NCBI GenBank assembly: GCA_019240405.1
Contig: JAFAYL010000031.1
Location: 1-47,994 of the forward strand
Length of the DNA: 47,994 nt
Origin: Acidobacteriaceae bacterium
GTDB lineage: Bacteria; Acidobacteriota; Terriglobia; Bryobacterales; Bryobacteraceae
Reading direction: 5' to 3'
In this document: positions 17,680 to 26,829 of the stretch, one piece after another
Layout of the letters: each line of letters begins with the position of its first letter
Numbering within the stretch: the stretch's first letter is position 1
Notes under the pieces: generated by a model
The model's input: the letters and a program-made list of their open reading frames with translations, nothing else
What the model was told of the DNA's origin: nothing
The model's database searches: none
Position numbers and translations under genes: made by a program

Positions 17680-19335
17680 CTAGGTCTTATTGTTTTCGAT
17701 CAGGTACTCTGACGTCCGTAGCGAAAAGGCCAGAATGGAAATGGTCGTTGTCTTGTCCGTGCAATTCGGAAACACGCTGGCATCGCAGATGTAGAGATTC
17801 GGAACATCGTGGGTTTGGCCGAAGCGGTTCGTCACAAACTTCTTCGGATCATTCCCCATGCGGCAGGTTCCCGTTTCATGCAGGCTTGTTCCGGGCGTGT
17901 CGATCTCGCCAGCGCCGAGGTATTCGGCGCCGCTTGCGTGAAGAAGTTGCTCGCAGGCTTGCTTCCCGTGCTCCCACATCAACAGCGTGTTCTTGTCCCA
18001 TTGAAAATGAAGGCGCGCGGCGGGAATTCCATAGACGTCCTTCACAGTTGGGTCAATGTCGACGTAGTTGGAATCGCTGCGCTGCGTGGGCGCCTGAATA
18101 TAGAAGCCGATCGGCGTCGGGTAGCGGCGTTTGATTTCGCGCTTAAATTCACTGCCGAAACCCTCGATCTGATCGAAGTACGACGGAAAACCGCCGCAGC
18201 CGCCGTCGGGATAGACGGAGTATCCGCGAATGAACTTCTCGCTTCGCGGATTTTCGAGATTCTGCCAGCGGGGCAGCCAAGCAACCGTGCTCGCCGAAAC
18301 ATTATCGGGAAAACTGGGTTGGCCGAGAAGTTGTGGAAAGTAGCCGCGCACTATTGTCCCATAAAGGTGATCACATAAATTTCGGCCCACCTGCCCGCTC
18401 GAGTTGGCTACCCCTGTTGGCCACTGGCGCGATTTGGAATTCAGAAGAATGCGCGCCGATTCGACACAAGATGCCGCGACGACTACATTCTTTGCGAAAA
18501 CTTCCACCTCTTGCCGTGTGGTGCGATCGATATAAGCGACACCGGCGGCGCGGCCGTTCTCGTCAACGACGATGTTCTTCGCGAGCGCATTGGTCCGGAT
18601 TTCGAGATTGCCCGATTTCTCTGCCTCGGGCAAGAAAAACCACGGAGTCGAAAAGAACGAACCAGTATCGCAGCCTTCCGAGCAGTTCGCGCAGTAATGG
18701 CACGCCGGATGCCCGGCGTGATTTCGCGTGAGCTGCGCAATGCGATCCGGCAGATAGGGAATTCCGATCTTCTTCGCGCCGCTCTCGAGAATCCGATCGA
18801 TGCAGCGAAAGTTCATCGGCGGCAAATATTCGCCATCCGGATTGCTCGCCCGATTTTGCACGGTGCTAGCTACGCCGATCATGCGCTCGACGCGGGTATA
18901 GTATGGAGCGATTTCGTCGTACGTGATCGGCCAGTCAACGTCGTAGCCGTCGCGTGTGGCAGCTTTAAAATCGATTTCGCTGAATCGCGCTGAGGACCGG
19001 CCCCAGAAGTTCGTCTTGCCCCCGACGGCAAAGCAGCGGCGCCATGTCCATTCGGTTCCGGGTGCAGTTGTGAAAACGATCTCGTGCTCCCAGATTCCAT
19101 CCGTGTACTCGTTGTCCATGTAGCCGATCGACTGCTTGCGTTTCTTTGGATCGTTGAATCCACGAAACTTCATGTCGTATGGCTGCTTGTGATTGCGAAA
19201 GTCCTTGCGAGGGTCGAGGCGGCGGCTCCCATTCAGAGCGCATACCTTCGCTCCCGCCTGGCAGAGGCGATGAATCACCATCCCGCCGCCCGCGCCGGTT
19301 CCGATCACAATCACGTCGTAAATCTGTTTTGACAT
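17680..19335 (-). CDS. GMC-family oxidoreductase, large subunit (sugar/glucoside dehydrogenase type)
   Basis: A 551-residue FAD enzyme. The dinucleotide-binding motif is IGTGAGGGMV (residues 11-20). Four cysteines in HPACHYCANCSEGC (Cys212, 215, 218, 222) form a CxxC-x2-C-x3-C set like the iron-sulfur site of FAD-dependent glucose and glucoside-3-dehydrogenases. The C-terminal GMC domain has LHETGTCRMG (catalytic His) and ASVFPNCTDKTTT (second catalytic position, here Asn). The start codon directly abuts the stop of the small-subunit gene (TAAATG), so the two are translationally coupled. No signal peptide is present, consistent with co-export on the Tat-carrying small subunit. Likely substrates are glucose or beta-glucosides released by the neighbouring hydrolases. 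Confidence 0.9.
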   Translation of the reverse strand: MSKQIYDVIVIGTGAGGGMVIHRLCQAGAKVCALNGSRRLDPRKDFRNHKQPYDMKFRGFNDPKKRKQSIGYMDNEYTDGIWEHEIVFTTAPGTEWTWRRCFAVGGKTNFWGRSSARFSEIDFKAATRDGYDVDWPITYDEIAPYYTRVERMIGVASTVQNRASNPDGEYLPPMNFRCIDRILESGAKKIGIPYLPDRIAQLTRNHAGHPACHYCANCSEGCDTGSFFSTPWFFLPEAEKSGNLEIRTNALAKNIVVDENGRAAGVAYIDRTTRQEVEVFAKNVVVAASCVESARILLNSKSRQWPTGVANSSGQVGRNLCDHLYGTIVRGYFPQLLGQPSFPDNVSASTVAWLPRWQNLENPRSEKFIRGYSVYPDGGCGGFPSYFDQIEGFGSEFKREIKRRYPTPIGFYIQAPTQRSDSNYVDIDPTVKDVYGIPAARLHFQWDKNTLLMWEHGKQACEQLLHASGAEYLGAGEIDTPGTSLHETGTCRMGNDPKKFVTNRFGQTHDVPNLYICDASVFPNCTDKTTTISILAFSLRTSEYLIENNKT

Positions 19336-19950
19336 TTAGAATCGCGGTGGCGCCAAGTGCCGGTGCTCGGGATCATCTTTGTGGGGACACTCGGGAGACG
19401 CTGAATAGAGCTTCAATCCGGGATAATCGAGTTGCTCCAGTCCAATTCGGCTGGTGTAGTAACCCATCACTGTATACTCGCGAAGCAACTTGAAAAACTC
19501 CTGGCCCTGTATTTCCGTCGGGAACTGCTGGTCGCGGTATGCCAGACGCCGGAGGAGCGCCTGCTGCTGAGCGGTCGAGATATCTGAGAATCCGGAGCCA
19601 TAGTTTTCCGTTGCGAATGCATCGAGCCACGCCACTCCGGTCCTGAAGCGGTATTGAATGTCATCATCGTGGGCAACCATGAAGTCGATGAACTCGCTCA
19701 CGCCGGCATCTCTCGCGCCGGGAGTGCCGTCGTTGGGAATGATGAGCTCCGTACTTTGGTCGATGATCTTGTATTCAGCCGGAGTGAAGAATTGCGGCGT
19801 GTAAGTTGCTGGCCGAGGCTTTGGCGCATTCTCTGTGTGCGCATGCTCGGCAGCACAGATCCAACGGCTGAAGCCGCCAAATTGACTCATGGCTGCTACT
19901 TTTGCGAGCATCGCCAAGACCTCGCGTCTATCTGGTGACTGGTTCGCCAT
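19336..19950 (-). CDS. Gluconate 2-dehydrogenase subunit 3 family protein (GMC small subunit)
   Basis: A 204-residue partner of the GMC enzyme. The N-terminus DRREVLAMLAKVAAMSQFGG has twin arginines and a hydrophobic stretch, a Tat signal that can carry the folded large subunit across the membrane. The family core is seen as FFTPAEYKIIDQSTELIIP and then ARDAGVSEFIDFMVAHDDD, with GYYTSRIGLEQLDYPG near the C-terminus. In characterised homologues this subunit acts in maturation and export of the flavoprotein, and does not do catalysis. It is divergent from the GH3 gene, with only 50 bases between the two starts, so promoters for both must share that gap. Confidence 0.88.
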   Translation of the reverse strand: MANQSPDRREVLAMLAKVAAMSQFGGFSRWICAAEHAHTENAPKPRPATYTPQFFTPAEYKIIDQSTELIIPNDGTPGARDAGVSEFIDFMVAHDDDIQYRFRTGVAWLDAFATENYGSGFSDISTAQQQALLRRLAYRDQQFPTEIQGQEFFKLLREYTVMGYYTSRIGLEQLDYPGLKLYSASPECPHKDDPEHRHLAPPRF

Positions 19951-20000
19951 TCGCTTTATATGATGGTGTGCGCAGTTTCTACGATTCCGGAGAGATCCGC

Positions 20001-22187
20001 ATGAACAAGTCCTGCCTCGCTCACCTCGCCCTTGCTGCTACTTTCGCATGTTGCGTTGGAGAAGCCGCCGCCCAACAATCCCAGTCTCGTCCTTGGATGA
20101 ACCCGCACTTATCACCCGACGAGCGCGCGGACATGGTTCTGAAGGAAATGACCCTCGACGAAAAGATCGATCTGCTGCATGGGAACGGCATGCCGGGTTG
20201 GCATGGAAAAACCTTTCCCAATGCCTATCTCGGCAACGGCGGTGCGGGATTCGTGCTCGGCGCTTCCAGGCTCGGCATCCCAATGATTCAGATGAGCGAC
20301 GCGGCGTATGGCGTGAGATCGAGTGGCGACAACGGGCGTTACTCGACAGCGCTGCCCTCCAACATTGCAGCCGCTTCGAGCTGGGATCCCCAAGCGGCCT
20401 GTTGGTACGGAGGGCTCATTGGCCGCGAGTTGCGCGCGCAAGGCTACAACATGACGCTCGGCGGCGGCGTGAACATCACGCGCGAGCCGCGCAACGGAAG
20501 AACGTTCGAGTATCAAGGCGAGGATCCGATTCTTGCCGGCACGCTGGTTGGTAATCGCATTAAATGCGAGCAGGCCGAGCATGTGATCGGCGATATCAAA
20601 CACTACGCGGTTAACGACCAGGAAAGTGGCCGCAACGAAGTCAATTCGGTGATCGGAAAACGCGCCATGCGCGAAAGCGATTTGCTTGCATTCGAGATCG
20701 GCATTCAAATCGGGAACCCCGCTGCGGTGATGTGTTCCTATAACGCCGTGAACGGCGATTTCTCCTGCGAGAACAAATATCTCCTGACAGACGTCCTCAA
20801 AAAGGACTGGAACTTCAAAGGATTCGTGGTTTCCGATTGGGGCGGGACGCACAGCACAGTAAAGGCCTCGGCCGCTGGATTGGACAACGAGGAGCCTGAG
20901 GATCTGTTCTACGGCGAGAAGTTGAAGCAGGCCGTGCAGGATGGCAAAATCTCCAATGCCGAGCTCGACGATCACGTGCATCGCGTGCTGCGTTCCGAGT
21001 TCTTGAGCGGCGTTGTGGATTGGCCTGCAGAGAAGAGGGTAGTCGATGTGGAAGGCGGTTTCGAAATCTCGCGGCGGATCGCCGAGCAAAGCATCGTGCT
21101 GCTGAAGAATACCGGAATGCTGCCGCTCGATCCCGAAAAAATCCGCTCCATTGCCGTCATCGGGCCGCACGCAAACGAAGGAATGATTTCGGGCGGCGGA
21201 TCGGCGCAGGTGGACGCGCCCGGCCGCCCGGCCGCTAAGTGGCAGGAACAGATTTGGTTTCCGACATCGCCTTTGAAAGCCATCCGAGCAAAGGCCCCGA
21301 ACGCGGACATCAAATTCGATGCCGGCACAGAACCCTCCGCCGCTGCTGCGGTGGCCAAGCAGGCCGATGTCGCGTTCGTTTTTGTGTACCAATGGACAAG
21401 CGAAGGAATGGATCTCCCGAACTTATCGCTACCTGAGAACCAGGACGCACTGATTGAGCAAGTGGCAACGGCGAATCCGCGGACTGTTGTCGTACTCGAG
21501 ACCGGCACCGCTGTCACGATGCCTTGGGCTGACAAAGTCGGCGGGATCGTCGAAGCCTGGTATGCGGGCAGCAAAGGTGCCGATGCAGTCGCAAATATTC
21601 TTTTCGGTGACGTGAACCCGAGCGCGAAACTGCCGATCACATTTCCGCGCAGCGAGGCGGATCTGCCGCACCCGAATCTGGTGATGCCACCGCCAGGAGC
21701 AACCGGACCGGAGGCAGTGATGAGAACAGGCGAAGCCAAGCCGACGTTCGAGGTTCATTACGATGAAGGCTTAAAGGTCGGCTACAAATGGTACGACGCA
21801 GAGAAAAAACCTGTCCTGTTTCCATTCGGGTACGGACTCTCCTACACGACATACTCATACTCCGGGCTGAAGGTCGCGCCCGGCGAGAAGGTCACGGTGA
21901 GCTTCACGGTTCGCAATACCGGGAAGCGGGCCGGAGCCGAGATCGCCGAAGTGTATGCTTCTTTGCCGAGCGAAGCAGGCGAGCCTCCGAAACGGCTGGT
22001 CGGTTGGAGCAAGATCAAACTAAACCCTGGCGAAAGCAAGGAAGTAACTCTAATGATCGACCGTAAATATCTGTCGATCTACGATGAATCGCAAGATGCC
22101 TGGAAACTTGTTCCCGGGCAGTACACGTTCATGGCCGGAGGATCGTCACAAGAGCTTCCGCTGCGGCAGACCGTCAGCTTGAATTAG
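20001..22187 (+). CDS. Glycoside hydrolase family 3, beta-glucosidase-like, exported
   Basis: A 728-residue protein; the ATG at 20001 has GGAGAG upstream and begins a signal peptide (MNKSCLAHLALAATFACCVGEAAAQQ). The N-terminal barrel carries DKIDLLHG, DEIRMSDAAYGVR-like motifs, DIKHYAVNDQE and the nucleophile Asp279 in GFVVSDWGGTHS. The alpha/beta sandwich follows (LLKNTGMLPLD, IAVIGPHAN, EAWYAGSKGADAVANILFGDVNPSAKLPITFPRS), then a fibronectin type III-like domain (YEDGLKVGYKWYD-like start, VSFTVRNTG). The usual activity is removal of glucose from the non-reducing end of beta-glucan oligosaccharides. Its stop overlaps by four bases the stop of the convergent TonB-receptor gene. Confidence 0.92.
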   Translation: MNKSCLAHLALAATFACCVGEAAAQQSQSRPWMNPHLSPDERADMVLKEMTLDEKIDLLHGNGMPGWHGKTFPNAYLGNGGAGFVLGASRLGIPMIQMSDAAYGVRSSGDNGRYSTALPSNIAAASSWDPQAACWYGGLIGRELRAQGYNMTLGGGVNITREPRNGRTFEYQGEDPILAGTLVGNRIKCEQAEHVIGDIKHYAVNDQESGRNEVNSVIGKRAMRESDLLAFEIGIQIGNPAAVMCSYNAVNGDFSCENKYLLTDVLKKDWNFKGFVVSDWGGTHSTVKASAAGLDNEEPEDLFYGEKLKQAVQDGKISNAELDDHVHRVLRSEFLSGVVDWPAEKRVVDVEGGFEISRRIAEQSIVLLKNTGMLPLDPEKIRSIAVIGPHANEGMISGGGSAQVDAPGRPAAKWQEQIWFPTSPLKAIRAKAPNADIKFDAGTEPSAAAAVAKQADVAFVFVYQWTSEGMDLPNLSLPENQDALIEQVATANPRTVVVLETGTAVTMPWADKVGGIVEAWYAGSKGADAVANILFGDVNPSAKLPITFPRSEADLPHPNLVMPPPGATGPEAVMRTGEAKPTFEVHYDEGLKVGYKWYDAEKKPVLFPFGYGLSYTTYSYSGLKVAPGEKVTVSFTVRNTGKRAGAEIAEVYASLPSEAGEPPKRLVGWSKIKLNPGESKEVTLMIDRKYLSIYDESQDAWKLVPGQYTFMAGGSSQELPLRQTVSLN

Positions 22188-25100
22188 AAGGACAGCCTAG
22201 CGCCGAGCTGAACCGTGCGGGGTCCTTGAGTGTAAAAAATCCCGGATCCGCCGGAGGCTCCCACGTAATTGTTTGGGAGGCCGAAATTCGGATGGTTGAG
22301 CGCATTCATTGCGTCCACCCGAAGTTGCAACTGGCCCGCCTCCCGGCGTGGCAGCGGGAAGCGGAAACTCTTACCCATTGAAAAATCGAAACTCACGAAA
22401 TCAGGCCCTCGCAAAATGTTTCGCCCCGCTGTGCCATATGTGCCGTTAGGCGGTATTGCCCACGCCGGATTGGTGCAGCCACTGGGATTGGTCGTTCCGT
22501 CGGGCAACAGAGTACAGGTGTTGAACCACTCCTGAATGTTCGGATTCGCTACGTTCGGGTTTCCAATGAGATTCGGATACCAGCTAGCATTACTAGACAA
22601 AGTACCGCTGTTATTGACAGTTCCGACAAAGACGGTAAATGGATATCCGGATTGGACGACAAAAATCGTAGAAGCCTGCCAGCCGCCGAAGATAGCATCC
22701 ACAAATCCTTCGCGGTTGAGAAATGCTTTCCCTTTTCCAAACGGCAACTGATACACGACATCGCCTTTGAACATATGACGCAGATCAAAGTTTGAAGGGC
22801 CGTAGTTCATCGAAGGATTCCACGCATTCTGATAAGGCTGGCTTCCGGCGCCCGCACCATAGCCCGAAGAATCCTGGTCATCTAACATCTTTGCGAAGGT
22901 GTAATTTGCGTCAAACTGGAACCCATGTGTGAACCGCTTCGTCATCGAGAGTTGCAGTGAATCGTAATTGGAAATCGCGTTATACCGGCTGCCGTTGATG
23001 GTCTGGAACTGTGGAAAGGGTCTTAATACCTGCGGGTTGAGTTTCGCGAGGGTCAACGCAACGCTTTCCTTAAGCAAGTTAGGCGGCACCTGGTTTATGT
23101 CGTCGGGAAAATACAAGCCGGTCGCGTGACTCCCGACATAGGCCGCCTCGGCCAACATGTCGTGCGGAAATTGCTTTTGGATACTGAAAGACCACTGGTA
23201 ATTGCGAGCTACAGGCGTGTTGTAGGGATAGTAATTCACCGATTGACCGTTGTACGCTCCGGGATTGCGCGAGGCTATGACATAGTTCAATGGTGGATTC
23301 GGGTTCGAGAGAATGAAAACCGGGTGGATCTGGTCCATTTCGGTTAATGACCCTACACTGTTCGTGCCCAACCCCTTGGCGTTGTCCGCGTAGGTATCCA
23401 TGGTCCAGTTGTAACTGTAAATCCCGAAGCCGCCCCGCACCACCCAGTTGTTCAGTGGAGACCACGAGAAACCTACGCGAGGAAGAAAGACCTTGTGATT
23501 GGCGGCCTGAATCGAATTTCTTCCGTTGTTCGGGGCGAACCACATGGCGCCAAAGGTGTTAGTTACCGGATTGAGAATCGTCGGATCGAAATCGCCGATG
23601 CGGTTCTTAACCTCATGCCATCCACCGTGGATCTCATAACGCACGCCTATGTTCAGAGTTAAATTCGGCCGGACCTTAAAGTCGTCATTCACAAAAAACT
23701 GCGGGCTCTTTTGCCGCATGCCCACAATCGGCGTGACCGAAGCGCCCCAGGACGAGACATACCCCAGGAGGAAGTCGGCGTACCCAAGTCCGCCCGTGCC
23801 GGAAGGCCCCGATTGGGTGAAGACGCCACTGAAGCTAAGGTTCGCTGCGTTAATGTTTCCCCACGGAGTGGAATTGTCCTGATAAGCTAACAGCTCGCCA
23901 CCGAACTTCAGGATGTGCCTGCCGCGGATCATGGTTACCACATCCGAAGGTTCGAAGCTGTTCTCTACATAAATGGCATTGGTGCCTGCAGCGACTGAGG
24001 TGCAGCAAGGCCCGCCTCCGCTTATATTCACAGTAGGAGCTACGTCCGCTTTTGCGTACTGTATCCCCAGCGCTTGCGGGACGCCTTGGCCGAGCGTCTT
24101 GGGGTAAAACCAGTTGCCCTGCCGAGTAAAGCCGAAGCGGAACTCGTTTATAACATTCGGACTAAGCGTCCATACATCGGAGACTTGGGCATTCACGCTA
24201 GATATGTCGTAAAACGGGCTGCTATATGGGCTATTAGTCCATGGGTAATCAAACGTAGTGCCACTCCCGCGATGGTCCCGCTCGGTAATGGAGAAAGTTA
24301 GGCGGTTCCGGTCCGACAAATTGTAATCTAGCCGTCCAAAGTACTTTAGGAAAGGTGACGAACTCACGAGCAACCCTTGCCAGTTATTTATGTACCCCGG
24401 GAGATTAGGCTTCGGATACACATTTTGAATTCTAAGTGCCACCGGATCGAGCGGAATGTTAATCGTGTTATTCGGGAACGGCTGGCGTGTGACAGGATTA
24501 TAAATATTCGGGAACTGAGGGGAGTTGAAATCGCCGGCTCGCATATTAACCGTCCCAAAACTACCATCCGTCGGCACCGTATCAAACTCAAAGTAATGTG
24601 AGTTGTTTATGGTCTTGTCTACGTCAAAGAAGAAGAAGAATTTATTCTTTAGGATCGGACCGCCGATAGCGCCGCCAAAGTTGTTGTAGCGCAAATTTCC
24701 AACGCTGGGAGCAAAGAAATCTCTCGCGTTCAAAAAGTCATTCTGGAAGTACTCGTATACGGCGCCGTGAAATTCGTTTGTTCCGCCTTTGCTGATTTGA
24801 TTGAACGCCGCGCCGCCAATCCCGTATTGCGCCGAGTAAGTCGAGGTTTGGATCTGGAGCTCGGACATGGTCTCCAGAACCGAAGTATCGGTATTACCAC
24901 TGTGCGGCAACGTAGTTGACGCGCCGTCGGCAAGGAAATTCGCGTAATAAGGCAGATTCCCGTTTACGGCAATCCCCTGGCCGCTCCCAACGGCTCCGGG
25001 GAGCACTTTCGTGTAGTTTTCCCAGTCCTGACCCACATTCGGCAGATTTATCAACGTGTTCGCGTCGAAGGTCGTCGACTGCTCGGCGGTTTCGGTCTTC

Positions 25101-25504
25101 AACATGGTCGCTTCGGCTGTAACCTCCACCTGTTGTTGGGCTGTTCCGACGGTTAGCTGGGCATCCAACGTGAGCGTCTGAACCTGCAATGTAATCCCAT
25201 CGCGAACGAAATCGTTGAAACCCTTGGCGTTGAAAGTAACTTTGTAGTTTCCCGGGAGAAGGGAAACCGCGTCATAGATGCCGCTCTGGTTCGTTGTCAC
25301 GCTCCTGCTTACGCCAGTGTCGACATTGAGAATTGTCACGGTGGCATCCGGCAATACCGCTCCACTAGGATCAGTAACTGTACCGCGAATTTCGCCGGAA
25401 TTCGTGTTTTGCGCAAGCGCGAAGCTAGCGCCCAAAAGGGCCACAAACAGTATCGAAGACAACCGGAACCAGCTCTGGCAACGCGTTGATGAGCAACTTG
25501 GCAT
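22184..25504 (-). CDS. Oar-like TonB-dependent receptor with carboxypeptidase-regulatory domain
   Basis: An outer-membrane transporter of about 1106 residues. I place the start at ATG 25504, with GGAAGGAG six bases before it, in place of a TTG at 25510. The signal peptide (FRLSSILFVALLGASFALAQ) is followed by a CarboxypepD_reg domain (GEIRGTVTDPSGAVLPDATVTILN), a plug region (SELQIQTSTYSAQYGIGGAAFNQISKGGTN) and a long barrel (NLTLNIGVRYEIHGGW, GGWQASTIF). It ends in an aromatic residue (QLGARLSF), as expected for BAM assembly. This large receptor type is numerous in Acidobacteriota. Its place among GH3, GH5, GH16 and GH30 suggests oligosaccharide uptake. There is no adjacent SusD-like lipoprotein. 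Confidence 0.9.
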   Translation of the reverse strand: MPSCSSTRCQSWFRLSSILFVALLGASFALAQNTNSGEIRGTVTDPSGAVLPDATVTILNVDTGVSRSVTTNQSGIYDAVSLLPGNYKVTFNAKGFNDFVRDGITLQVQTLTLDAQLTVGTAQQQVEVTAEATMLKTETAEQSTTFDANTLINLPNVGQDWENYTKVLPGAVGSGQGIAVNGNLPYYANFLADGASTTLPHSGNTDTSVLETMSELQIQTSTYSAQYGIGGAAFNQISKGGTNEFHGAVYEYFQNDFLNARDFFAPSVGNLRYNNFGGAIGGPILKNKFFFFFDVDKTINNSHYFEFDTVPTDGSFGTVNMRAGDFNSPQFPNIYNPVTRQPFPNNTINIPLDPVALRIQNVYPKPNLPGYINNWQGLLVSSSPFLKYFGRLDYNLSDRNRLTFSITERDHRGSGTTFDYPWTNSPYSSPFYDISSVNAQVSDVWTLSPNVINEFRFGFTRQGNWFYPKTLGQGVPQALGIQYAKADVAPTVNISGGGPCCTSVAAGTNAIYVENSFEPSDVVTMIRGRHILKFGGELLAYQDNSTPWGNINAANLSFSGVFTQSGPSGTGGLGYADFLLGYVSSWGASVTPIVGMRQKSPQFFVNDDFKVRPNLTLNIGVRYEIHGGWHEVKNRIGDFDPTILNPVTNTFGAMWFAPNNGRNSIQAANHKVFLPRVGFSWSPLNNWVVRGGFGIYSYNWTMDTYADNAKGLGTNSVGSLTEMDQIHPVFILSNPNPPLNYVIASRNPGAYNGQSVNYYPYNTPVARNYQWSFSIQKQFPHDMLAEAAYVGSHATGLYFPDDINQVPPNLLKESVALTLAKLNPQVLRPFPQFQTINGSRYNAISNYDSLQLSMTKRFTHGFQFDANYTFAKMLDDQDSSGYGAGAGSQPYQNAWNPSMNYGPSNFDLRHMFKGDVVYQLPFGKGKAFLNREGFVDAIFGGWQASTIFVVQSGYPFTVFVGTVNNSGTLSSNASWYPNLIGNPNVANPNIQEWFNTCTLLPDGTTNPSGCTNPAWAIPPNGTYGTAGRNILRGPDFVSFDFSMGKSFRFPLPRREAGQLQLRVDAMNALNHPNFGLPNNYVGASGGSGIFYTQGPRTVQLGARLSF

Positions 25505-25522
25505 CTTCAACTCCTTCCTGCC

Positions 25523-25552
25523 TTGACGAACACGTCACATTCCGTTCGTCAA
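25523..25552. promoter_or_regulatory. 8-bp inverted repeat upstream of the TonB-receptor gene
   Basis: TTGACGAA (25523-25530) and TTCGTCAA (25545-25552) are exact reverse complements separated by 14 bases. They lie in the gap between the GH5 and receptor genes, 18 bases upstream of the receptor start. It could be an operator for a dimeric repressor or a leader hairpin; there is no T-tract, so simple termination is unlikely. Confidence 0.55.
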
Positions 25553-25601
25553 GTCGAGACCTTCCTGTGACATAGACTCACCCGAAGGGGAACGGTATCG
25601 C

Positions 25602-26828
25602 TCAGAATGAAGGCTGCTTCACCCCGAGAGCCTTCAGATAACCCGAATTCACCCGGCACTTCTCCAGGCGGATTTTATCGAGCAGATCTTCTAATGCCTG
25701 GCGAGAGTGTTCGAGCGACGGGCGCGCCGCAATGCGTTTCTCTGCCGATCCGGTTCCCCCGGGGAGCTTGGCAAACGCGACGATCTCATCCCAGTGCGCG
25801 GGCTTTGGAATGGAGACGACGCAAGAAGACTTTTCCATCTTCTTGTACGGCCAGAAGCACCAGCCGATCTTGTTCTCTCCCAAAACACGGACAAACTGCT
25901 GAATCCATTCATCAGTGTTCTCGCCAGATTCTCCCAACCAAACCGGCACGTTGTAGCGGTCGCGATAATCGAGATACTCCTGAATGACATCTTTGGTGGG
26001 AGACGTCCAGTATTTGTGAAATTGGTAAACGACATTCGAATCGAATGGCGGTCCGAAGACTTTGAAGTTACTGTCCCATTGAGCGCCACCGAGGATAATG
26101 ATGTGATTCTTGTCCACTTCACGGATGGCTTTGGTGATGCGGCGATAAAGCGGTTCTAATTGGCTGTTGTATTTCAGCAGTTGCGGGTAATGAGGAATTG
26201 GCTCATTTAGCAAATCGTAACCAATAATGATGGGCTCGTCGCGGTAGTGCCGGGCGATTCGTCTCCAGACCTCGATTGTTAATTCCTGATCCTGCTGACT
26301 TTCGAACAGCCAAGGATATCCCCAGCTATCATCGATGTTTGTTCCGGTTTGTCCACCGGGCGCGCAGTGCATGTCCAAGATAATCCAGATTTTGGCTTGG
26401 CGGCACCAGGCAACCGCGGCGTCAAGCAATCCAAAGCCTTCATTTTCGGACAAAAAGAATTTGTAGTGGAACGGAATTCGGACGGAGTTGAAGCCGGAGG
26501 ATCGGACGAGATCAATGTCGGCTTTCGTGATGTATTGCTGACGATATTTTTTCCAAAACTCCTCTGCTGCTGCGGGCCCGATTAGCTCGTTAAAGAATGC
26601 CTCGATCTCGCGAGGAGATGCGGGCCCTTCTTCAAACAGAAACATGTATCCTTCTGGCTCAAGCCAATTTCCCAGATTAATGCCGCGAAGTTGGAGCCTC
26701 TGGCCATCGGGGCCGACCAGATTTTTCCCCTGCCTCCGAACGAAACGAACGGATGCGGCGTGCTCCTGACCTATAGCTGCTGCGGCGTTGGCGGCCAGGG
26801 ACGTCTTTACGAAACTGCGTCGGGTCAT
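25602..26828 (-). CDS. Glycoside hydrolase family 5 (beta-glucanase type), Tat-exported
   Basis: A 408-residue retaining glycosidase; the ATG at 26828 gives a twin-arginine leader (MTRRSFVKTSLAANAAAAIG). GH5 landmarks are QLRGINLGNWLEPEGYMF, GFNSVRIPFHYKFF, IWIILDMHCAPGGQ, the acid/base Glu209 in YDLLNEPIPHYP, and the nucleophile Glu300 in VWLGESGEN. The opening RGINLGNWL and the DMHxxPGGQ motif resemble exo-beta-1,3-glucanases and related GH5 branches more than classic endo-cellulases, though the subfamily needs a tree. The start lies one base after the esterase stop, and the receptor gene follows 91 bases downstream, so the three genes look like an operon. Confidence 0.9.
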   Translation of the reverse strand: MTRRSFVKTSLAANAAAAIGQEHAASVRFVRRQGKNLVGPDGQRLQLRGINLGNWLEPEGYMFLFEEGPASPREIEAFFNELIGPAAAEEFWKKYRQQYITKADIDLVRSSGFNSVRIPFHYKFFLSENEGFGLLDAAVAWCRQAKIWIILDMHCAPGGQTGTNIDDSWGYPWLFESQQDQELTIEVWRRIARHYRDEPIIIGYDLLNEPIPHYPQLLKYNSQLEPLYRRITKAIREVDKNHIIILGGAQWDSNFKVFGPPFDSNVVYQFHKYWTSPTKDVIQEYLDYRDRYNVPVWLGESGENTDEWIQQFVRVLGENKIGWCFWPYKKMEKSSCVVSIPKPAHWDEIVAFAKLPGGTGSAEKRIAARPSLEHSRQALEDLLDKIRLEKCRVNSGYLKALGVKQPSF

Positions 26829-26829
26829 G

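Noticed and set aside
20112-21392. Long 426-codon minus-strand frame inside GH3
   Set aside because: The plus strand carries a complete GH3 with catalytic Asp; the minus frame has no motif and is a codon-bias shadow.
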